Positions 32,666 to 39,350 of a DNA stretch of 39,350 nucleotides are shown piece by piece (the first letter of the stretch is position 1; each line of letters starts with the position of its first letter). Source of the stretch: an uncultured Aurantimicrobium sp. Its GTDB lineage: Bacteria > Actinomycetota > Actinomycetes > Actinomycetales > Microbacteriaceae. The notes below the pieces were generated by a model that saw only the letters and a program-made list of their open reading frames with translations, was not told where the DNA came from and did not search any database. The position numbers and the translations under genes were made by a program. The stretch spans positions 1 through 39,350 of the forward strand of contig NZ_CAKZII010000031.1 in the NCBI RefSeq assembly GCF_936931525.1, read 5' to 3'.

Positions 32666-32694
32666 GATATATCTTGATATCAAGAGACTTTTTG
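32650..32694 (+). terminator. Possible terminator hairpin after the DUF3159 gene
   Basis: CAAAAAGTC (32650-32658) pairs perfectly with GACTTTTTG (32686-32694). The 27-base loop contains the palindrome TCTTGATATCAAGA, which can fold on itself, and a T-rich run follows. This may end the dut operon message. It overlaps the operator-like palindromes, so the two functions cannot be separated from sequence alone. Confidence 0.4.
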
Positions 32695-32711
32695 TTTTCT
32701 TGATTTCAACA
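32664..32711. promoter_or_regulatory. Overlapping palindromes upstream of aconitase (operator candidate)
   Basis: Two perfect palindromes overlap: AAGATATATCTT (32664-32675) and TCTTGATATCAAGA (32672-32685). A third, degraded copy TCTTGATTTCAACA lies at 32698-32711, centred 26 bases from the second. Repeated TCTTGA half-sites are typical of dimeric MarR-type repressors. Streptomyces aconitase is controlled by the MarR protein TamR; whether this is such a site is inference. Confidence 0.5.
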
Positions 32712-32752
32712 TTTTTTTGACCTGCGTAGTACGCCCAATGGAGGAGCAGCAC

Positions 32753-35437
32753 GTGTCGGCAGTAAACAGCTTTGGAGCTAAGAGCACACTCGAGGTGTCA
32801 GGAAAGTCTTACGAGATCTTCCGCCTCGACTCCGTTCAGGGACACGACAAGTTGCCCTACAGTCTCAAGGTTCTCCTCGAGAACCTTCTGCGCACTGAGG
32901 ATGGCGCAAACGTCACTGCAGAGCAGATCAAGGCCTTGGGCAGCTGGGTTCCTTCTGCTGAGCCCGACACCGAAATCCAGTTCACCCCTGCTCGCGTCAT
33001 CATGCAGGACTTCACTGGTGTTCCCTGTGTCGTTGACCTTGCAACCATGCGTGAGGCAGTAACCGAGCTCGGTGGCGACCCCACCAAGATCAACCCTCTT
33101 GCTCCTGCAGAGCTCGTCATTGACCACTCAGTTATTGCAGACCTTTACGGTTCAGCAGATGCTCTTGAGCAGAACGTTGAAATCGAATACGAGCGCAACG
33201 GCGAGCGTTACCAGTTCCTCCGCTGGGGCCAGACCGCGTTTGATGACTTCAAGGTTGTTCCCCCTGGAACCGGTATCGTCCACCAGGTCAACATTGAGTA
33301 CCTTGCTCGCGTCACGATGGCTCGCGAAGTTGCTGGTGTTCTTCAGGCTTACCCTGACACCTGTGTAGGTACCGACTCTCACACCACCATGGTCAACGGC
33401 CTCGGTGTACTTGGTTGGGGTGTTGGTGGTATTGAGGCTGAGGCAGCAATGCTCGGTCAGCCCGTCTCCATGCTTATTCCTAAGGTTGTTGGTTTCAAGC
33501 TTTCTGGCTCGATCCCCACCGGTGTAACAGCAACCGACGTCGTTCTCACCATTACCCAGATGCTGCGTAAGCAGGGCGTTGTGGGCAAGTTCGTAGAGTT
33601 CTACGGTCCTGGTGTTTCTTCTGTTCCTCTGGCTAACCGTGCCACCATCGGAAACATGAGCCCAGAGTTCGGTTCAACCGCTGCAATGTTCCCTGTCGAC
33701 AATGTCACCTTGGACTACCTGCGTCTGACCGGTCGCTCGGCTGAGCAGGTTGCTCTCGTTGAGGCATACTCCAAGGCACAGGGCCTGTGGTTTGACCCCA
33801 GCAACGAGCCCAACTTCTCGGAGTACATGGAACTCGACCTCTCGACTGTTGTTCCTTCCATCTCTGGCCCCAAGCGTCCACAGGACCGCATTGAGCTGTC
33901 GAAGGCACAGACCCAGTTCGCAGAAGACGTCAAGAACTACACCCACGGTGACGCAGTCAAGGTCAGCGTTGATGGGGGAGAAGAGTTTGAGCTGAAGAAT
34001 GGTGCTGTCACCATTGCAGCCATCACTTCCTGCACCAACACCTCTAACCCTTCGGTCATGCTTGCTGCAGGTCTTCTTGCTCGCAACGCTGTGAAGAAGG
34101 GCCTGAAGTCGAAGCCATGGGTCAAGACCACCCTGTCTCCTGGATCCAAGGTAGTGACCGACTACTACGAGAAGGCAGGAGTTACTCCTTACCTCGACGA
34201 GCTCGGTTTCTACCCCGTTGGTTACGGCTGCATGACCTGCATTGGTAACTCTGGTCCCCTCAAGGACGAGATTTCTGCAGCAATCAACCACAACGACCTC
34301 GCTGTGACCGCTGTTCTCTCGGGTAACCGTAACTTCGAAGGCCGTATTAGCCCCGACGTGAAGATGAACTACCTGGCAAGCCCTCCTCTCGTCATTGCTT
34401 ATGCTCTGGCTGGTTCGATGGACTTTGACTTCGAAAAGGACGCTCTCGGAACTGGTTCCGACGGTAACCCTGTCTTCCTCAAGGACATCTGGCCTGACAC
34501 CGCTGAGGTAGAGAAGGTCATTGGCGAGTCCATTGACACTGCCATGTTCGACCACGAGTACTCCTCTGTATTCAACGGTGATGCGCGCTGGCAGAACCTG
34601 CCCACCCCAACCGGTGCAACCTTCGAGTGGGACACTAAGTCCACCTACGTGCGCAAGCCTCCATACTTCGACGGCATGAAGAAGGAGACCACTCCTGTCA
34701 CCGATATTGCTGGTGCTCGCGTGCTGGCAACTCTGGGTGACTCAGTGACCACTGACCACATCTCACCTGCTGGAAACATCAAGGCTGGCACCCCTGCGGC
34801 TGTCTACCTCGATCAGCACGGTGTTGCTCGCGGTGACTACAACTCTTATGGATCTCGTCGTGGAAACCACGAAGTAATGATTCGCGGCACATTCGCGAAC
34901 ATTCGTCTGAAGAACCAGCTCCTGGACGGTGTTGAGGGTGGTTACACTCGCGACTTCACTCAGGCAGATGGCCCTCAGTCCTTCATCTACGACGCCAGTG
35001 CAAACTACCAGGCAGCTGGAACTCCTCTCGTCATCTTCGGTGGCAAGGAATATGGTTCCGGTTCATCGCGTGACTGGGCTGCAAAGGGAACCGCTCTGCT
35101 GGGCGTGAAGGCTGTTATCACTGAGAGCTTCGAGCGTATTCACCGCTCTAACCTCATTGGTATGGGTGTTCTTCCTCTGCAGTTCCCTGCAGGTCAGAGC
35201 TGGGAGACCCTGGGTCTCGATGGTACTGAGATCATCTCGATCTCTGGCGTTGAAGAGCTCAACAAGGGTGTTACCCCCAAGACTGTTCGTGTGACTGCTA
35301 CTCCTTCGGAGAACTCTCCTGCAGGAAAGCAGACCATCGAGTTTGACGCAGTAGTGCGCATCGACACCCCAGGTGAAGCTGACTACTACCGCAACGGTGG
35401 AATCCTCCAGTACGTGCTGCGTTCGCTCGTCGCTTAG
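32753..35437 (+). CDS. acnA: Aconitate hydratase
   Basis: This 894-residue enzyme isomerises citrate to isocitrate in the TCA cycle with a [4Fe-4S] cluster. Cluster cysteines are in [13 protein letters not shown] (near residue 427) and [14 protein letters not shown] (near 492-495). Other AcnA/IRP1-type motifs are [51 protein letters not shown] and the swivel-domain [14 protein letters not shown]. The start is GTG 32753 ([15 protein letters not shown]) because GGAGGAG sits 6 bases upstream; the ORF start at 32717 adds an unrelated stretch. Operator-like palindromes lie 42-89 bases upstream. Confidence 0.97.
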   Translation: MSAVNSFGAKSTLEVSGKSYEIFRLDSVQGHDKLPYSLKVLLENLLRTEDGANVTAEQIKALGSWVPSAEPDTEIQFTPARVIMQDFTGVPCVVDLATMREAVTELGGDPTKINPLAPAELVIDHSVIADLYGSADALEQNVEIEYERNGERYQFLRWGQTAFDDFKVVPPGTGIVHQVNIEYLARVTMAREVAGVLQAYPDTCVGTDSHTTMVNGLGVLGWGVGGIEAEAAMLGQPVSMLIPKVVGFKLSGSIPTGVTATDVVLTITQMLRKQGVVGKFVEFYGPGVSSVPLANRATIGNMSPEFGSTAAMFPVDNVTLDYLRLTGRSAEQVALVEAYSKAQGLWFDPSNEPNFSEYMELDLSTVVPSISGPKRPQDRIELSKAQTQFAEDVKNYTHGDAVKVSVDGGEEFELKNGAVTIAAITSCTNTSNPSVMLAAGLLARNAVKKGLKSKPWVKTTLSPGSKVVTDYYEKAGVTPYLDELGFYPVGYGCMTCIGNSGPLKDEISAAINHNDLAVTAVLSGNRNFEGRISPDVKMNYLASPPLVIAYALAGSMDFDFEKDALGTGSDGNPVFLKDIWPDTAEVEKVIGESIDTAMFDHEYSSVFNGDARWQNLPTPTGATFEWDTKSTYVRKPPYFDGMKKETTPVTDIAGARVLATLGDSVTTDHISPAGNIKAGTPAAVYLDQHGVARGDYNSYGSRRGNHEVMIRGTFANIRLKNQLLDGVEGGYTRDFTQADGPQSFIYDASANYQAAGTPLVIFGGKEYGSGSSRDWAAKGTALLGVKAVITESFERIHRSNLIGMGVLPLQFPAGQSWETLGLDGTEIISISGVEELNKGVTPKTVRVTATPSENSPAGKQTIEFDAVVRIDTPGEADYYRNGGILQYVLRSLVA

Positions 35438-35474
35438 TCGACGAATTCACAGCACAAACTGGTTCGTTTCCTCA

Positions 35475-35480
35475 TAGACT
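35475..35480 (+). promoter_or_regulatory. -10 box of dxs (leaderless)
   Basis: TAGACT is followed by CGAGCC (6 bases) and the dxs ATG at 35487. This suggests dxs is transcribed independently of acnA, whose stop is 49 bases upstream. Confidence 0.5.
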
Positions 35481-35486
35481 CGAGCC

Positions 35487-37427
35487 ATGGCAATTCTTGA
35501 GACTGTTCACGGTCCACGTGACCTCGACAAGCTCACTAACGATCAGCTGATTGAGCTTTCCGGAGAAATCCGTGAATTCTTGGTGCGCGAGGTTGCCCGC
35601 TCTGGCGGGCACCTCGGCCCCAATCTCGGCGTGGTCGAAATGACTATTGCTATTCACCGTGTCTTTGATTCACCCAAGGATTCGATTGTCTTTGACACTG
35701 GACATCAGTCCTATGTGCACAAACTTCTGACAGGTCGTCAAGACTTCTCCAAGTTGCGTGAAAAGGGAGGCCTTGCCGGCTACCCACAGCGCTCAGAATC
35801 TATTCACGACATTGTGGAGAGTTCTCATGCATCAAGCTCACTTTCTTGGGCTGACGGCATTTCCAGGGCGTATTCGATGTCGGGTCAAAAAGACCGACAT
35901 GTCATTGCGGTTGTGGGTGATGGCGCTCTCACTGGCGGAATGACCTGGGAAGCACTCAACAACATCAGTCACGACAATGCCCGCAACCTCATCATCGTTG
36001 TCAATGACAACGGACGCAGTTACGCTCCCACTATTGGTGGCATGGCACGCTTCTTGGACAGTGTGCGCACGCGCAAGGGGTATCGCAACCTGCACTTTAG
36101 TAGTTCTCGCTTTTTCGCCAAGATGGGCCCTTACGCACGGGCTTTTTATCGCGGTGTGCGTGGCGGTGTTCACGGCTTCTTGAGCCGCTTCACCAACAAT
36201 CAAGACCTCTACGCCAACCTCGATATCAAATACCTTGGCCCCGTCAATGGCCATGACGTCAAGGCGATGGAGGCAGTTCTTCGTCAAGCGAAGAGCTACG
36301 GGGCTCCTGTCATAGTTCATGCCATTACCGAAAAGGGTAAGGGCTACGAACCTGCACGCCGTGACCTCGATGACCAGTTCCACGCGGTGGGAAAGATCGA
36401 CCCTGCAACAGGTAAAGCACTGAGTAGTTCAACTTCTGTTGGATGGACGGATGTCTTTGGTGACGAACTCGTTGCACAAGCAGAGCACAACAAGAAAATT
36501 GTTGCCATAACCGCTGCAATGTTGCGACCTACAGGTCTTCACAAGATGCTCGAGCGCTTCCCTGAGCGCATCATTGATGTGGGAATTGCAGAACAGCATG
36601 CAGTGACCTCTGCTGCGGGCCTTGCTTTTGGTGGAATGCACCCGGTTGTTGCCATTTATGCCACCTTTGTGAATCGTGCTTTCGACCAAGTGTTGATGGA
36701 CGTTGCACTTCACAAGGCTGGCGTGACTTTCGTTCTCGACCGTTCAGGTGTGACCGGCCCCGATGGTCCAAGCCATCACGGCGTGTGGGATCTTGCTTTG
36801 TTGCAAGTTGTCCCTCATATTCGCCTAGCTGCTCCTCGAGACGCTACGCGCCTGCGTGAGGAGCTTGCAGAGGCTTTAGCAGTCAATGATGCACCAACTG
36901 TTATTCGCTTCCCCAAGGGCACTGTAGCGACCGATATCGAAGCTGTTCGTCGTTGTGACGATGGTGTGGATGTCCTGCTCGAGGCAGCCCACAAAGATGT
37001 TCTTATCGTCGCGATCGGTGCATTTGCTCAACTGGGTCTAGAAGTTGCAGCACGTCTTGCCCAGCAGGGGATTGGTGCAACAGTTGTCGACCCACGATGG
37101 GTTGTTCCTGTTCCCACCAGCATCATCGAGATGGCTCGTGATCACCGCCTAGTTATCACCCTTGAAGATGGTGTTCGAGTGGGTGGCATTGGAACACGTA
37201 TCCGCCAGGATCTGCGCAGCGCAGGTGTTGACACCGCTGTCGATGAACTCGGACTTCCCGATGAATTCATTGATCACGCCACACGTGAAGAAATTCTTGC
37301 CGAAGCTGGTCTCACTGCACAAGACATCGCACGTGATGTCGTTGCTCAGGTACTCGGAAGTAAAATTCCCGTGGCGAGGCCCCTGCCTGAAGAGTCAAAC
37401 GTTTCCGACTCTCTTCGAGCTGACTAG
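35487..37427 (+). CDS. dxs: 1-deoxy-D-xylulose-5-phosphate synthase
   Basis: This 646-residue thiamine-diphosphate enzyme condenses pyruvate and glyceraldehyde 3-phosphate, the entry step of the MEP isoprenoid pathway. Conserved features are SGGHLGPNLGVVEMTIA, DTGHQSYVHKLLTGR, the ThDP motif GDGALTGGMTWEALNN...NDNG, DVGIAEQHAVTSAAG with the key Glu, and DRSGVTGPDGPSHHGVWDL. The length fits the family. A TAGACT hexamer spaced 6 bases from the ATG suggests a leaderless message. It ends 3 bases from the convergent beta-oxidation gene. Confidence 0.97.
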   Translation: MAILETVHGPRDLDKLTNDQLIELSGEIREFLVREVARSGGHLGPNLGVVEMTIAIHRVFDSPKDSIVFDTGHQSYVHKLLTGRQDFSKLREKGGLAGYPQRSESIHDIVESSHASSSLSWADGISRAYSMSGQKDRHVIAVVGDGALTGGMTWEALNNISHDNARNLIIVVNDNGRSYAPTIGGMARFLDSVRTRKGYRNLHFSSSRFFAKMGPYARAFYRGVRGGVHGFLSRFTNNQDLYANLDIKYLGPVNGHDVKAMEAVLRQAKSYGAPVIVHAITEKGKGYEPARRDLDDQFHAVGKIDPATGKALSSSTSVGWTDVFGDELVAQAEHNKKIVAITAAMLRPTGLHKMLERFPERIIDVGIAEQHAVTSAAGLAFGGMHPVVAIYATFVNRAFDQVLMDVALHKAGVTFVLDRSGVTGPDGPSHHGVWDLALLQVVPHIRLAAPRDATRLREELAEALAVNDAPTVIRFPKGTVATDIEAVRRCDDGVDVLLEAAHKDVLIVAIGAFAQLGLEVAARLAQQGIGATVVDPRWVVPVPTSIIEMARDHRLVITLEDGVRVGGIGTRIRQDLRSAGVDTAVDELGLPDEFIDHATREEILAEAGLTAQDIARDVVAQVLGSKIPVARPLPEESNVSDSLRAD

Positions 37428-37430
37428 CTT

Positions 37431-39350
37431 CTAGTTCGAGGTTCCCGCAATGAGCGGGTTGTGGAATGTTCCACCAAATACTCTCTGGCTAGCCCCAATG
37501 CGGTCGAGGAACGGTGTTGCCCCGCCCATCTGGAATGGCCAACCAGCGCCCATAATCATGCACAAGTCAATATCTTCAGCAGCTGTGACGACGTTTTCTT
37601 CAAGCATGCGATGGATTTCATCAGCCAGACCATCCTCGATACGTAAACGAATCTGTTCCGAAGTCATGGGGGAGGTTCCACCCTTGACAATGGCTTCGGC
37701 CCCTCGGTCATAGCCAGTTATCTTGCCTGTGCGGCCACGAACAATGATCGAACCGTGTTCCGCAAGCTTGTGAAGATTGTCACTGCGGAAGAAGCGGTCA
37801 GGGAATGCTGCATGGTGGGTATCTAGAACGTGTGCACCCACTTTGAGCCCCACTAAATCGAGCAGTTCGAACGGCGCCATGGGCATTCCGAACGAAGCGA
37901 CAGACTCATCGACTGTCTTGAAGGGTGTTCCAGTATCAACTGCGTGCATTGCTTCGCCCAGTAAACGAGCGAGCAATCTATTCACTACGAAACCAGGGGA
38001 GTCAGAGGTAATGACAGCTGTCTTTCCGAGTTTCTTAGCAGTATCCATCGCTGTGGCTAGTGCGACCTCATTGGTCTGAGGAGCGTTGACCACTTCAACC
38101 AATGGCATTACTGCAACAGGGTTGAAGAAGTGGAAACCGACCAAACGTTCGGGGTGAGCTAGCTTGGCACCAATGTCCTGTACCGACAAGCTTGACGTGT
38201 TGGTGGCGAGAATGGCGTCCTCAGCGATGTATTGCTCGATATTGGCAAACACATCTTGTTTCACGCTGAGCTCTTCGAAAACGGCTTCAATGACCCAATC
38301 GGCATCCGAGAATGCTGCTGGGTTAGTTGTGCCACTAACCAGTGCTTGGAGGCGTTGGTTTTCGTCTGAGGAGATGCGTCCCTTGTCATGCATGGATTGA
38401 ATCTCTGCGTGGATGTATAACAGTGCTTCGTCGAGCTTCTCCTGGTTGATGTCGGTGAGGACAACAGGGACCTTGAGCTTACGTACAAAAAGCAAAGCAA
38501 ACTGTCGTGCCATCAACCCAGCGCCGATTACTCCCACCTTGCCCACAGGACGTGCAAGTTTGGGATCCGGTGCGCCAGCTGGCTTCTTTGCTCGCTTCTG
38601 AACTAGATCAAAGGCATACATCGAAGCCTGGAATTGATCTCCTACGATCAGTGAAGCGATAGCTTCATCCTCGCGAGCAAAGGCTGCTTCTTTGTCGACT
38701 TTCCTTGCTTGTTCGAGCAATTCAAGAGCAACATATGGAGACTTTGCTACGGTACCGAGCTTGTCCTCGACGCTCTTTTTGGCAATGTTGACTGCCAAAT
38801 TCCACTTCGCTAGGCGCTCAATCTTGCCAGGCTGGTTGGGGCGGTGTGGCTGGTGGCCGCTGAGGACAGAGTCTGCCCACATAATTGATTCTTCTAAGAA
38901 CCGCGCAGAGCCAAACATGGCATCAGCAATTCCGAGCTCAAACGCCACAGAAGCATTGAGCATCCGGTTGTTCTTGAGAGGGTTTTCGATAATGACCTTG
39001 AGCGCGTTCTCAATTCCGATCAGGTTGGGGAGCAAGTATGCCCCGCCCCATCCTGGAATGAGTCCGAGGAAGACCTCAGGAAGAGCAATTGCGCTGACGT
39101 TGGCATCGACAGTTCGATAGTCCGCATTCAACGCCACTTCAAGACCGCCACCTAAAGCAAGACCATTAATGAAGACGAATGAAGGAACGCCCAACTCGCC
39201 CAACCGACCTAATGCTCGGTGCCCAAGCTGTGCAAGCTTGACAGCCATTGCCTTGCTGGGGACTTCACCGACGCGGCTGAGGTCAGCGCCAGCAGCAAGA
39301 ATAAATTCTTTACCGGTGAGGGCCACACCGTGGATTTCTCCTTGTGCAGC
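37431..39350 (-). CDS. Multifunctional fatty acid oxidation protein (enoyl-CoA hydratase/3-hydroxyacyl-CoA dehydrogenase), N-terminus cut by window end
   Basis: This FadB/FadJ-type protein is open to the window edge; 639 residues are visible of probably about 700. The crotonase half shows NGLALGGGLEVALNADYR and ALPEVFLGLIPGWGGAYLLP, with both catalytic glutamates. The dehydrogenase half starts at GKVGVIGAGLMARQFALLFV (NAD site), followed by ATNTSSLSV and VGFHFFNPVAVMPLVEVV with the catalytic His, and two C-terminal 3HCDH domains (DSPGFVVNRLLARLLGEA). It hydrates enoyl-CoA and oxidises 3-hydroxyacyl-CoA in beta-oxidation. The GTG at 39326 listed in the track is internal, since homologous residues (GVALTGKEFILAAGADL) continue upstream. 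A thiolase partner is expected beyond the window. Confidence 0.93.
   Translation of the reverse strand, partial: AAQGEIHGVALTGKEFILAAGADLSRVGEVPSKAMAVKLAQLGHRALGRLGELGVPSFVFINGLALGGGLEVALNADYRTVDANVSAIALPEVFLGLIPGWGGAYLLPNLIGIENALKVIIENPLKNNRMLNASVAFELGIADAMFGSARFLEESIMWADSVLSGHQPHRPNQPGKIERLAKWNLAVNIAKKSVEDKLGTVAKSPYVALELLEQARKVDKEAAFAREDEAIASLIVGDQFQASMYAFDLVQKRAKKPAGAPDPKLARPVGKVGVIGAGLMARQFALLFVRKLKVPVVLTDINQEKLDEALLYIHAEIQSMHDKGRISSDENQRLQALVSGTTNPAAFSDADWVIEAVFEELSVKQDVFANIEQYIAEDAILATNTSSLSVQDIGAKLAHPERLVGFHFFNPVAVMPLVEVVNAPQTNEVALATAMDTAKKLGKTAVITSDSPGFVVNRLLARLLGEAMHAVDTGTPFKTVDESVASFGMPMAPFELLDLVGLKVGAHVLDTHHAAFPDRFFRSDNLHKLAEHGSIIVRGRTGKITGYDRGAEAIVKGGTSPMTSEQIRLRIEDGLADEIHRMLEENVVTAAEDIDLCMIMGAGWPFQMGGATPFLDRIGASQRVFGGTFHNPLIAGTSN

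Noticed and set aside
33674-34555. 293-codon minus-strand ORF
   Set aside because: Antisense to the conserved core of aconitase.

Overview
This window is a compact, gene-dense stretch of an actinobacterial chromosome, most likely from the Microbacteriaceae and probably one of the small-genome freshwater or planktonic lineages. The evidence is an actinobacteria-specific gene set (polyphosphate glucokinase, glnA1-glnE-glnA2, SepH, DUF3093/DUF3159/DUF3710/DUF4191/DUF4193, a DUF7455-type zinc protein beside the primary sigma factor), moderate GC by eye, and intergenic gaps of often 0-4 bases. No gene-free stretch exceeds 300 bases except the one filled by the RNase P RNA. I see no mobile element, tRNA, CRISPR array or prophage.

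Layout. 1-813: the end of a C4-type zinc-ribbon gene overlapping an RNase HI gene. 846-1209: RNase P RNA. 1211-5647: ppgK and map on the minus strand, a small SPOR-like gene on the plus strand, then panB and nadE on the minus strand. 5683-11501: the nitrogen cluster glnA2-glnE facing glnA1. 11643-15376: an RDD membrane protein, a DUF4191 protein, lipA/lipB and an unknown membrane-anchored protein. 15380-19738: E2 (sucB), E3 (lpd) and leucyl aminopeptidase, all on the minus strand. 19821-22909: a PAC2 protein, primary sigma factor rpoD and the zinc protein. 23088-27625: topoisomerase IV subunits parE and parC, tail to tail. 27702-32665: an alkaline-phosphatase-fold protein, sepH, DUF4193, DUF3093, dut, DUF3710 and DUF3159. 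32753-39350: aconitase, dxs and a multifunctional beta-oxidation protein cut by the window end.

How the genes work together. GlnE adenylylates glutamine synthetase. GlnA1 carries the target tyrosine and lies under a four-half-site GlnR-type box, while GlnA2 has tryptophan at that position. LipB and LipA make the lipoyl group that modifies the E2 protein encoded next to them, which is reoxidised by the neighbouring E3. Aconitase and the E2/E3 pair belong to the TCA cycle; panB and nadE supply pantothenate and NAD. From memory, the gene order matches two Mycobacterium tuberculosis blocks (around Rv2213-Rv2230c and Rv2680-Rv2714) joined together, with some genes missing.

The most interesting signals are regulatory. 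Eleven protein gene starts have a TANNNT box exactly 6 or 7 bases before the start codon, the layout of leaderless transcripts. Two of these boxes interlock in a 12-base divergent gap between map and its neighbour. Overlapping palindromes sit before aconitase. No wholly new multi-gene system is evident; this is mainly a housekeeping region.
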